The translations under genes and the position numbers were made by a program. This document shows, piece after piece, positions 37,528 to 45,145 of a stretch of DNA of 64,000 nucleotides. Source of the stretch: an uncultured Flavobacteriales bacterium (GTDB lineage Bacteria > Bacteroidota > Bacteroidia > Flavobacteriales_D > Sanyastnellaceae); assembly GCA_905478795.1 (NCBI GenBank), contig CAJQJX010000066.1, positions 21,809 through 85,808 on the forward strand, read 5' to 3'. Position 1 is the stretch's first letter. Every line of letters begins with the position of its first letter. The notes under the pieces were generated by a model that made no database searches, was not told the DNA's origin, and saw only the letters and a program-made list of their open reading frames with translations.

Positions 37528-39030
37528 TTACAAGCGGGACTGCAAATACCGCTGAATCTCAAACCAACGTTCGGGCTTCAACACAATCTTGCCTTGGTTG
37601 TCCAGCAAGAAATACGTGGGTGTCTGTGTGATCTTGTAATCGTCTGTAATGGGCGCGTCCCAACCCTTGAGTTGGCTGACATTTGACCAAGGGATCTGGT
37701 TGTCGGCGATGGCCTTGGTCCAAGCCGCCTTTTGCTGATCTACAGAAATACCGATGACACCGAAGCCCTTTGGGTTCAGGTCATTGTACATCGGCACGAG
37801 GTTGGGGATTTCCTGCTCACACTTATGGCACCAACTGGCCCAAAACATCACCAAGGTGTACTTGTTCTTTGCCACCTCCTCTGACAAGTCTACCGTCTTG
37901 CCGTTGACGTCGGAAATCCGGAAACTGGGGGGCGTATTGCCCACGCGGAGGTTGATGATGCCTTGTGCTCGCTGGCGAATGACGTCAGAGAGATTGGCCC
38001 CGCAGTCCTCATCGAAGATGTAATTGTCGAGGATGTACTGACAAATGGTCTCCTTTCCCGTGTTGTAGAAACCGTCAAGCATATTGTACAGCACAAACTC
38101 AAGGACGATTGGATTCTCCTCACAACTCGCCTTGACCAAGTCAATGCAGCTCAAAAAACCAGAGTCCTTGCCCCCACTAAACGTCCGCATCATGGATTGG
38201 ATGCGGTCCGGAAGGGCCATGGAACGGATAAGGCTGTTGTCACTGACATCGAGGTCACTCAGGAATGTTCCCTTATCACCGATGAAGCGCGGTTGTTTCC
38301 ACGTCAGGAATTTGGCGAGGTACGTTCCGGGGTAGTCACGGATGAACTTGTGTTGGGTCTGGGCGAGCTCGTCTTCCTTGAGCTTGACTTTGCGCTTGGT
38401 CTCCTCCTCTTGGCCCTTACCCTGCTTATAAAGCTGTCGAACCTGATTCTTGTTGGCCCCTTCGGCACCGCGGTATGCGAACCAGCCCTGGTTTTCTTGA
38501 CTGTCCGTTCCACCGCTGATGAGGCGCGCATTTTGGAAGTCGATTTTGAGCACGGGCTCATCGGGATTCATGATGATCTCCCCCGTCTTCTTCGTGGGCT
38601 CGAAACCGAGTCCGTAAAACCCGCGGCCCACTTCCACTGAGCCAAAGTCGAACTTGCCATTCACCAAAGTCACAGAATCGATGGCGGCCACGTTGCGGCC
38701 CTCAGTTTCCAAGAGGTACAGCTTGCCTGTTCGGTTTTGAATGCTCCCTGAGAACTGGACCTTGCCCACCTTGTCTCCGCGGTTCTTGTCATCGATGCCG
38801 TTCAGGAAATTCGGGTTCTCTCGCCCACCACCAGAAACCTGCTGTTCAGCGCCTTCGGAGACTGCAGCAGCTTCTGCTGTCGCATTCTTTTGAACCTGTG
38901 CCGTCAAGGCAGCGGTAGGGTCAACATTTCGGGTGGCTTTTCCAGCAGGCGCATTGTCTGCACAGGCAGTGAAAAAGAGAAGAGAAAGACTGAGCGAAAT
39001 CCACATGACTTTAGGGGTCTGCATTTGCAT
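37528..39030 (-). CDS. TlpA-like thioredoxin-domain lipoprotein with DUF4369-like N-terminal domain
   Basis: The 500-residue lipoprotein has the lipobox FFTAC (Cys23). A linker rich in Ala/Glu/Gln is followed by a DUF4369-like beta domain (about residues 85-185, GKLYLLETEGR and IDSVTLVNGKFDF). A helical region comes next, then a C-terminal AhpC/TSA-TlpA thioredoxin fold with WASWCHKCEQE (CxxC at about 401-404) and the cis-Pro loop QTPTYFLLD. It is probably a periplasm-facing disulfide oxidoreductase. The open frame extends 85 codons upstream into the divergent gene, but only ATG 39030 (or 39024) gives a lipoprotein signal. A TATTTTTA box lies 3 nt before ATG 39030. Confidence 0.85.
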   Translation of the reverse strand: MQMQTPKVMWISLSLSLLFFTACADNAPAGKATRNVDPTAALTAQVQKNATAEAAAVSEGAEQQVSGGGRENPNFLNGIDDKNRGDKVGKVQFSGSIQNRTGKLYLLETEGRNVAAIDSVTLVNGKFDFGSVEVGRGFYGLGFEPTKKTGEIIMNPDEPVLKIDFQNARLISGGTDSQENQGWFAYRGAEGANKNQVRQLYKQGKGQEEETKRKVKLKEDELAQTQHKFIRDYPGTYLAKFLTWKQPRFIGDKGTFLSDLDVSDNSLIRSMALPDRIQSMMRTFSGGKDSGFLSCIDLVKASCEENPIVLEFVLYNMLDGFYNTGKETICQYILDNYIFDEDCGANLSDVIRQRAQGIINLRVGNTPPSFRISDVNGKTVDLSEEVAKNKYTLVMFWASWCHKCEQEIPNLVPMYNDLNPKGFGVIGISVDQQKAAWTKAIADNQIPWSNVSQLKGWDAPITDDYKITQTPTYFLLDNQGKIVLKPERWFEIQRYLQSRL

Positions 39031-39033
39031 GCC

Positions 39034-39041
39034 TAAAAATA
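39034..39041 (-). promoter_or_regulatory. -7-like box TATTTTTA for the TlpA-like lipoprotein
   Basis: Minus-strand TAnnTTTA lies 3 nt before ATG 39030 and 9 nt before ATG 39024. It matches the box in front of the glycosyltransferase at 36456. Confidence 0.4.
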
Positions 39042-39141
39042 ATGCCGAGCAGCACCAGCAAACAAGTCCAAAAGCACCGACACCAACGAAAGAAAGTGAA
39101 TTACACGAGTCTCCACCCACCACTGCCTCCCCCGAATGGCG

Positions 39142-39148
39142 TAATTTG
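39142..39148 (+). promoter_or_regulatory. -7 box TAATTTG upstream of the 39154 gene
   Basis: TAnTTTG box with 5 nt before ATG 39154, the same spacing as at namZ, ppk1 and doxX. Confidence 0.45.
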
Positions 39149-39153
39149 GTGTG

Positions 39154-39741
39154 ATGGACCGCCAGACTGCCTTGCTCGTTCTGCAGCTTCCCGAAGCGCC
39201 AACGCCAGAAGAAATTCACGAGGCGTTTGAAGCCCACGTCTTTGGGCTGCGTGACTTCCTGTTTCGCCAAACGGTCATTCCTCAAGTATTTCGCGCCAAA
39301 GTGGACCGGTTGCTCACGGCATCTGAAGTTGGCGAAACGCTGGGTGTCGAACTGCCGTGCAACGACAGCAATCTCCCAGAAATGCTGCCTTTAGAAGGCA
39401 CAGCAGACCAGGTTGTTCGCCTCCATGCAGCCAACGTTGGCCGTCTTCGGACCGCCATGGCCGCCACACTGGACCCCAACTGCCTGACCCGTTTCGGCGA
39501 GTACCTGGTCCGCATCCAACAGCAGTATGTCGCGTGGATCACGGAATGGGCCATGGAACGGTCCTTTGATGAAACGCACCACCGCCCTATGCGGGATGAA
39601 TGGGCCGCCGATGCCCTCGCCGATGCCTTAGAGAATGAGCGCAAAGGGCAACCATTGGATGCCAAAACGGCGGAGCGGTTGTCAGAGGAATTGCTTCGGT
39701 TGAGGACATTGGACAGTGCGTCCATTCCCCTCCCCGCCTGA
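39154..39741 (+). CDS. Hypothetical soluble helical protein
   Basis: The 195-residue, mostly helical, acidic protein has no signal peptide or membrane segment. The N-terminus (LLVLQLPEAPTPEEIHEAFEAHV) loosely resembles the first helices of a J domain, but the HPD motif is absent, so I do not call it DnaJ-like. The C-terminus carries a Glu/Leu-rich helical stretch. I do not recognise a family. ATG 39154 was chosen over the GTG one codon upstream because it lies 5 nt from a -7 box. It ends 1 nt before the convergent ppx gene. Confidence 0.65.
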   Translation: MDRQTALLVLQLPEAPTPEEIHEAFEAHVFGLRDFLFRQTVIPQVFRAKVDRLLTASEVGETLGVELPCNDSNLPEMLPLEGTADQVVRLHAANVGRLRTAMAATLDPNCLTRFGEYLVRIQQQYVAWITEWAMERSFDETHHRPMRDEWAADALADALENERKGQPLDAKTAERLSEELLRLRTLDSASIPLPA

Positions 39742-39742
39742 T

Positions 39743-40630
39743 TCAGGCACCATCCAATTGAGCATACAAGCTCAGAATGATGCCATCGGCCAGTCCCACT
39801 TTGGGCACCAAAATGCCTTCAGCGCCGACCATTTTCATGGCATCCAAGTAAATCCGGCCCGCCGGCACCACCACATCGGCACGGTCTGGCTTCAGCTGAA
39901 AGCGGGTCATCCGCTCCTCGTAACTGCACCGATCCAAAACTTCGACCAATGAAGCCAACCGGTCGAATGGCAGCACCTCTCCGCTCAAACCGCCGCCCAA
40001 TTTGAACAATCGGTTGATGTTGCCCCCCGCCCCAATGGCCATTGGGGCTTTTAGACCGCGATCGGCAATCAATCTGGAGCACCAATCGGTGACTTCTGGC
40101 CAGACACTGGCATCCACCTGACCTTTCAAAAGGCGCACCGCCCCAATTTTAAAACTGCGGCCTTCAATACGCGTGCCTTGGCGGATCAACGTCAACTCGG
40201 TGGAGCCCCCGCCCACATCGATGTAGATGTAGTCTCGGTTACGGTCCAACAGGCTCACCTCGAAGTTGGAGAAGATCAAATCTGCCTCGGTCTTGCCGTC
40301 AATCAGCTCCACTTGTATTCCCGTCGATTCTGCCAGCCGCTTTGCGATCGCCTTTCCGTTCGTCGCCTCCCTCATCGCACTGGTCGCGCAAGCTCGAAAA
40401 TCGCGCACTTGCATGGACTTCATAAGCAGGTCAAACCCTTTCAGTGCCTCGCCCAAACGGCCCTCCTTTTCTGCACTGATTTCGCCCGAACCAAATACAT
40501 CTTCACCCAAGCGAATCGGCACGCGGGTATGCGCCACCTTGCTCACCTTCAGGCTGCCCGGCCGGCCTTTGATTTCCTTCACAATCAAACGGACAGCATT
40601 GGACCCTATGTCAATGGCCGCCAACCTCAT
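39743..40630 (-). CDS. ppx: Exopolyphosphatase / Ppx-GppA phosphatase
   Basis: The 295-residue member of the actin-like Ppx/GppA family hydrolyses terminal phosphate from polyphosphate or the gamma-phosphate of pppGpp. Visible are the phosphate-1 loop AAIDIGSNAVRLIV, ATSAMREATNG, IDVGGGSTELTL (phosphate-2), and IGAGGNINRL. It has the short single-module length (about 300 residues) usual in Bacteroidota, without the C-terminal HD domain of E. coli Ppx. It overlaps ppk1 by ATGA, so the two opposing enzymes of polyphosphate turnover are translated together. Confidence 0.9.
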   Translation of the reverse strand: MRLAAIDIGSNAVRLIVKEIKGRPGSLKVSKVAHTRVPIRLGEDVFGSGEISAEKEGRLGEALKGFDLLMKSMQVRDFRACATSAMREATNGKAIAKRLAESTGIQVELIDGKTEADLIFSNFEVSLLDRNRDYIYIDVGGGSTELTLIRQGTRIEGRSFKIGAVRLLKGQVDASVWPEVTDWCSRLIADRGLKAPMAIGAGGNINRLFKLGGGLSGEVLPFDRLASLVEVLDRCSYEERMTRFQLKPDRADVVVPAGRIYLDAMKMVGAEGILVPKVGLADGIILSLYAQLDGA

Positions 40631-42735
40631 CCCTTGTCTTTGAGTTGGCGCTCGTAGAACGCATACAGGGCGCGGTGTGCTTCCATCGGGTCATCGTCTT
40701 TCCCCACGGGCACGTAGCGGTTCTGCTGCTTTTTATCCAGTCTTCTCCGCTTCACATTGTCCCGGATTTGGCACTCAAGCATGGCAGAAACCTCGGCCTG
40801 CAAAGCAGCATCGTAAATGGGAACACTCACCTCGATCCTGCGGTCGAGGTTTCGGGTCATCCAATCCGCACTGGACAGATAGAATTCAGGCGTACCCCCG
40901 GCCCCAAAAGCGACTACGCGGGCATGCTCCAAAAACCGCCCCACCAAACTGTAAGCTTGAATGTGGTCGCTCAACCCCTTCACTCCAGCGCGCAGCGCAC
41001 ACGTTCCGCGCACGAGCAGCGTCACTTCGACGCCCGCTTGACTGGCCTCGTAAAGCTTGCGGATCATGCCGGCGTCGGTCAGGTTGTTGCACTTGAGCAC
41101 CATCCAAGCATTGCGGCCCTGCAAAGCTTCCTTGATTTCGCGGTCGATCATCTGACTGAACCGCCGCCGCGTGCTGTAAGGCGACACAATCAAATGTCGG
41201 TAGACACCACGCTGGTAGTTGTGCTCAAAGAACTGGAACAGCCGCTCCACCTCAGAGGCTATCCGCCGGTCCGCCGTCAGGAGCGAAAGGTCACTGAAAA
41301 CCCCAGAGGTAGATTCATTGAAATTGCCTGTCCCCACATGCGCATAATGCCGCAATACCCGCCCTTCCTTGCGGGTAATCAGCATGAGTTTGGAGTGTGT
41401 TTTGAGGCCGGCAACGCCAAAAATGACCTGAATCCCAACTTCCTGAAGTTCACGGGTGGCCTTGATGTTGTTGCGTTCGTCAAACCGCGCCTGCAGTTCA
41501 ATCACCACCTGCACCTCTTTGCCATTCAAGGCAGCGCTGGTCAGCGCATTGATGATGTGTGAATTCCGAGCTACCCGATAGAGGTTGATGCGGATGGCCG
41601 TCACCTTAGGGTCAATCGCAGCTTCGCGCAGCAAGTCCACGAGCTGAGAAAAGGCGTGGTAGGGGTAGTGCAGCAGGATGTCGCGCTTGGCCACCTGATC
41701 CAAAATGCTGCGCCGGTTGAGCAAATGGCGGTGCGGCAAGGGCTTCAACTTGCGGAAGACCAAGTTGGGGTGGTCCAAATCCGGAAAGTCCATGAGGTCC
41801 CGGCGGTTGTGATATCGGCCTCCAGGAATGATGTTGGCCTGCTCTACCACACCCAGCTTCCGCACCAAGAACTTGAGCAAGTCCTCCGACATTTCCCTGT
41901 CAAAGAGAAAACGGACATAGTCGCCGTGCTTGCGGCGCGCAATGCCCTTTTTCATCTTCTCTAACAGCGACTTCGAGAGGTCATCGTCCATGTCGATCTC
42001 GGCGTCACGCGTCACCTTGATGGCATATGCCCGAACAGAATCGGGTTGGAAGGTCGAAAAGAGCCTCGGCAATCCGACCCTGACGACATCGTCCAAAAAC
42101 ATGAGCCCCCGTCTACCCCCCTTTTCTGGCAGCACCAAGAAACGATCAAGGTGGTCAGGAAGCTCCAGCAGGGCGTATCGCGCACGCTTGGACACATCGC
42201 CCTCCAGCGCGATGGTGAGGTAGACCAGACCATCCTTGAGCTCGGGCATGCCCACATCAGAAATCAAGATGGGCACCAAATGCGGTCGCACCTTTTGATC
42301 GAAGTACCCCTGCACGAATTCCGCTTGCCCCCCGTCGAGGCCTTCCTCTGTCAAAATGTCAATGCCCTCCTGGGCCAATTGGCCTTCCAGCTCCTCAAAA
42401 GCTTGGTTGTATCGGACCTGCAAGGACATGACCCGCTCAGAAATGCCCTCGAGGGTCTCGGTGACACCAAAGCCCAGCGTGGTGGTCGTGCGTTTGCCCA
42501 AAGCATCAATACGCTGCAATGCCGCAACCCTCACGCGGAAGAATTCGTCCAGGTTGTTGGAGAATATCCCCAGAAAGCGCATCCGCTCAATCAAAGGAAC
42601 CCGCTCGTCTTCGGCCTCTTGGAGCACGCGCTCATTGAACGCCAACCAGCTCAGTTCCCGGTTAAAGAACTCCTCCTCGGGAGGCAGCACTTGAGTGGCT
42701 TTGCGGCGGGGAACTTTGGTCTTCTTTGCGGTCAC
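40627..42735 (-). CDS. ppk1: Polyphosphate kinase 1
   Basis: The 702-residue enzyme makes inorganic polyphosphate from ATP by a phosphohistidine mechanism. It shows the N-terminal FFNRELSWLAFNERVL, NNLDEFFRVR, and YHAFSQLVDLLREAA blocks, the phosphorylated His in LKTHSKLMLI, the second His block HVGTGNFNE, and the C-terminal R.IEVSVPI. Length is normal. The start codon is GTG at 42735, preceded by 5 nt and a TATCTTCG box, so the transcript is probably leaderless. It overlaps ppx by 4 nt and diverges from a peroxiredoxin gene, which suggests a shared stress context. Confidence 0.95.
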   Translation of the reverse strand: MTAKKTKVPRRKATQVLPPEEEFFNRELSWLAFNERVLQEAEDERVPLIERMRFLGIFSNNLDEFFRVRVAALQRIDALGKRTTTTLGFGVTETLEGISERVMSLQVRYNQAFEELEGQLAQEGIDILTEEGLDGGQAEFVQGYFDQKVRPHLVPILISDVGMPELKDGLVYLTIALEGDVSKRARYALLELPDHLDRFLVLPEKGGRRGLMFLDDVVRVGLPRLFSTFQPDSVRAYAIKVTRDAEIDMDDDLSKSLLEKMKKGIARRKHGDYVRFLFDREMSEDLLKFLVRKLGVVEQANIIPGGRYHNRRDLMDFPDLDHPNLVFRKLKPLPHRHLLNRRSILDQVAKRDILLHYPYHAFSQLVDLLREAAIDPKVTAIRINLYRVARNSHIINALTSAALNGKEVQVVIELQARFDERNNIKATRELQEVGIQVIFGVAGLKTHSKLMLITRKEGRVLRHYAHVGTGNFNESTSGVFSDLSLLTADRRIASEVERLFQFFEHNYQRGVYRHLIVSPYSTRRRFSQMIDREIKEALQGRNAWMVLKCNNLTDAGMIRKLYEASQAGVEVTLLVRGTCALRAGVKGLSDHIQAYSLVGRFLEHARVVAFGAGGTPEFYLSSADWMTRNLDRRIEVSVPIYDAALQAEVSAMLECQIRDNVKRRRLDKKQQNRYVPVGKDDDPMEAHRALYAFYERQLKDKG

Positions 42736-42740
42736 GTGGG

Positions 42741-42748
42741 CGAAGATA
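42741..42748 (-). promoter_or_regulatory. -7 box TATCTTCG for ppk1
   Basis: Seven of eight matches to TAnnTTTG, 5 nt before GTG 42735. Its first two bases overlap, on the other strand, with a TACTTTCG box pointing toward the peroxiredoxin gene. Confidence 0.45.
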
Positions 42749-42777
42749 CTTTCGCCCCGGAAGCCGGGGTACTTTCG
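42747..42777 (+). promoter_or_regulatory. Peroxiredoxin upstream element: two TACTTTCG boxes flanking a palindrome
   Basis: TACTTTCG occurs at 42747-42754 and again at 42770-42777. Between them lies the inverted repeat CCCCGG-AAG-CCGGGG (42755-42769). Each box is a 7/8 match to the -7 consensus. Such an arrangement could be tandem promoters or a promoter with an operator between the boxes; both readings are inference. Confidence 0.45.
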
Positions 42778-42830
42778 CCGTCGAACAATTCCACGGTTCG
42801 GCCACTTCTTTTCGCAATTCGACCTTCACC

Positions 42831-43397
42831 ATGACCATGCTCGGCAAACCCGCCCCAGAATTCACCGCCACCGCCGTCGTTGACGGAAAGGTGGTCCGCG
42901 ACTTCTCCCTCGACGCCTACCGCGACCAATATGTCGTGCTCTTTTTCTATCCAGAGGATTTCACCTCGGTCTGCGGATCGGAAGTACACGCCTTTCAGGA
43001 GCGGCTCAAGGACTTTGCAGACCGCGAAGCCGTGGTCATTGGCTGCAGCACCAATTCTGCCACCACCCACCTTCAATTCCTGAAGACTCCAGCCGCCGAT
43101 GGCGGGGCACAAGGTGTGACTTACCCCCTCATCGCCGACATGAACCGGAACGTGTCAGACCGCTTCGGCACCCTCGACGGACAATTCGATTACGACGAGT
43201 ACGGACGCCTGACAGCCAACTCAGACCTACTCTGCCAGCGCGGACTCTTCATCATGGACAAAGGCGGCACCATTTGGTTCCAGTCTTACCACTTCAAGCC
43301 CATCGGACGGGACATCGACAGCGTGATCCGCGAACTCGACGCCATCCGCCGCCTCCAAATCGACGGCCAGGTCTGCATGGCCAACTGGAAGGGCTAA
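42831..43397 (+). CDS. 2-Cys peroxiredoxin (AhpC/Prx1-like)
   Basis: The 188-residue peroxiredoxin reduces H2O2 and organic hydroperoxides in the cytoplasm. The active site reads FYPEDFTSVCGSE (peroxidatic Cys48), fitting P-x3-T-x2-C. The usual Pro after the Cys is replaced by Gly. A C-terminal VCMANWKG supplies the resolving Cys (about residue 182), and PLIADMNRNVSDRFGTL matches the AhpC/Prx1 class. The frame extends upstream to 42726, but ATG 42831 (or 42837) gives the normal N-terminus. It diverges from ppk1 across a compact promoter region with repeats. Confidence 0.88.
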   Translation: MTMLGKPAPEFTATAVVDGKVVRDFSLDAYRDQYVVLFFYPEDFTSVCGSEVHAFQERLKDFADREAVVIGCSTNSATTHLQFLKTPAADGGAQGVTYPLIADMNRNVSDRFGTLDGQFDYDEYGRLTANSDLLCQRGLFIMDKGGTIWFQSYHFKPIGRDIDSVIRELDAIRRLQIDGQVCMANWKG

Positions 43398-43432
43398 GTC
43401 CAGACTTCAGGTTTTTCTAGAAGGAGGACATC

Positions 43433-43876
43433 TTAACCTTCCACCAACCAACGGCGGACATATGCTTCCATGCGGTCAGCGTTGGCGTGAGACAACCTCA
43501 TGTCTACGCTGCCTGAGACGGTCGTGCCATCTGCGTCAGTCCATCCGCACCAGATGGTCAAACGCTCGCCGGCAACCTCTGGAATGCGGGTCACGCCGCT
43601 AACCTCTCCTTTCTTAAGCGGCGCGCCGAATACCTCAAGCCGGCTTCGGAAATAAAGGATGGCCCCTTCAGTGGTACGCTCGAAGTTGCAGCCGGTGCGC
43701 GATGTGGCAACCCCTATCAAGTCGTTCAGTTCTCCCGACCCTCCCACGAGTTCCGCGCGGGGCGAACCGGTACCGCCCGTCTTGACGGACGCCCAGAAGC
43801 CCAGCGGCTTGCCCGAGATGGCGTGGACTTCGGCCCAGCGCCGCGGGTCATTGTAGGTCAAGTTCCAAAGTCGCAT
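43433..43876 (-). CDS. Hypothetical 147-residue protein at the end of the photolyase operon
   Basis: The same frame is open far upstream, but that part is only the shadow of the cryptochrome gene and is low-complexity Arg/Ser/Thr. The real product probably starts at ATG 43876, giving MRLWNLTYNDPRRWAEVHAISGKPLGFW and a well-mixed soluble alpha/beta sequence ending RRWLVEG. It overlaps the 3' end of the DASH cryptochrome gene by 29 nt, so it is likely translated as the fourth gene of that operon. I do not recognise a family. No signal peptide or membrane segment is visible. Confidence 0.6.
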   Translation of the reverse strand: MRLWNLTYNDPRRWAEVHAISGKPLGFWASVKTGGTGSPRAELVGGSGELNDLIGVATSRTGCNFERTTEGAILYFRSRLEVFGAPLKKGEVSGVTRIPEVAGERLTIWCGWTDADGTTVSGSVDMRLSHANADRMEAYVRRWLVEG

Positions 43877-45143
43877 GGCTCCAGTGTCTGCGGTACTTGC
43901 CGTCGGCGTCGTAGCGCTCGGCCTGACCGGTCGTGTTGAATTTGCGGTTGGGACGTGGGTCGTTGCCGACACCGGCCACGTAGATCCAGTTGCCGCAGTT
44001 GCTGGCCGGGTCGTGGTCGAGGAGCATGTGCTCGAACCAACTGGCTCCGAGGCGCCAGTCCACCCCGAGGTCGTGGACGAGGTAGCTGGCCACGTTTTGC
44101 CGGCCCCGGTTGGACATGAAGCCCGTCGCAGCGAGTTCCCGCATGTTGGCATTGACGAAATCGCACTTCGTCCGGCCCTCGCACCACGCCTCGAAGACGC
44201 GCCGGTCCTGCCGCCACTTGGGCGATTCGGCCTTGATGCCGCGCTTGTGGAAGATGCGGTTGCCGTAGCGCATGGCCACGTAGCGGAAATAATCCCGCCA
44301 AATGAGCTCGAAGATGAGCCAATAGGTGTCCTCGTTCTTCTCGATGTCCTGCTCGAAGGCGCGGACCTGAGCATGGATCTCCCGCGGGCTGATGCACCCC
44401 AGCGCGAGCCACGGAGAGAACTTGGAGCTGTAGTCTGCGCCGAGCAGGCCATTGCGGGTCTTCTTGTAGACGCGCAGCTTCTTGGTCTCCCAGAAGTAAT
44501 GATCGAGTCGCTTCCAGGCCGCCTTGGCACCGCCATGGAACGGCAGCACCCCCCGGGCATCCGGCGCCTTGGCCTCGACGCGGAGGTCGGCCATCGTCGG
44601 TGCAGCATCGCTCGACAATCCATCAGGCACTTTGACCGCTTCCGGTTCACAAAGCGGATCCCGAACCTCACTGCGCTTTTCCATCTTTCCGCGGAAACGC
44701 GTGAAGACGTCCGGCAATTGCTCCAGCGCGAAAGGCAGGTCCTCCGGGTGATACATCGTCAGCTGCTCCTCCAGCCGCAGGTCGAGCACTTCGGCCACTT
44801 GCGCCTCGCGCTGCAGCTCCTCGCTGGTGTGCTCGGCGGTGGCAAATACCGTTCGCGCCCCGAACTCATCGGCCAGCGCCTTCAGCACCTCGGCCGGCTC
44901 ACCGGAACGGATGAGCAACGCCCCACCCATGTCTTCGAGGTCCGCCTTCAGGTCGGCCAACGACTCCAACAGAAACTGCGTTCGAAACGGCCCGGTCTTC
45001 ACATGCCCCCAGCGGTCTTCGGACCATTGAGCCGGGTCCAGGATGAAGACCGGAATCACCTCCGTGGAGGCCTTCACGGCCGCATTCAGGGTTGCATTGT
45101 CGGTGACCCGCAGGTCGTTTCGGAACCAGATCAGGCTGCGCAT
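43848..45143 (-). CDS. cry: DASH-family cryptochrome
   Basis: The 431-residue cryptochrome/photolyase binds FAD and an antenna pigment. DASH proteins repair cyclobutane dimers in single-stranded DNA. The N-terminal antenna domain starts SLIWFRNDLRVTDN. The C-terminal FAD domain has the DASH signature YKKTRNGLLGADYSSKFSPWLALGC, ELIWRDYFRYVA, and SNRGRQNVASYLVHDLGVDWRLGA, ending in NDPRPNRKFN and YDADGKYRRHW. Length is typical. The gene starts 2 nt after the FeS photolyase stop, and its end overlaps the next small gene by 29 nt, so all four genes form one operon. Confidence 0.95.
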   Translation of the reverse strand: MRSLIWFRNDLRVTDNATLNAAVKASTEVIPVFILDPAQWSEDRWGHVKTGPFRTQFLLESLADLKADLEDMGGALLIRSGEPAEVLKALADEFGARTVFATAEHTSEELQREAQVAEVLDLRLEEQLTMYHPEDLPFALEQLPDVFTRFRGKMEKRSEVRDPLCEPEAVKVPDGLSSDAAPTMADLRVEAKAPDARGVLPFHGGAKAAWKRLDHYFWETKKLRVYKKTRNGLLGADYSSKFSPWLALGCISPREIHAQVRAFEQDIEKNEDTYWLIFELIWRDYFRYVAMRYGNRIFHKRGIKAESPKWRQDRRVFEAWCEGRTKCDFVNANMRELAATGFMSNRGRQNVASYLVHDLGVDWRLGASWFEHMLLDHDPASNCGNWIYVAGVGNDPRPNRKFNTTGQAERYDADGKYRRHWSHATLELDLQ

Positions 45144-45145
45144 GG

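Noticed and set aside
39154..39741. J-domain (DnaJ-like) call for the hypothetical protein
   Set aside because: Only a vague resemblance of the first helices; the HPD motif is absent.
40645..41562. Plus-strand open frame of 305 codons, and a similar one at 42046-42834, opposite ppk1
   Set aside because: Antisense shadows of ppk1, with no motifs or start context.
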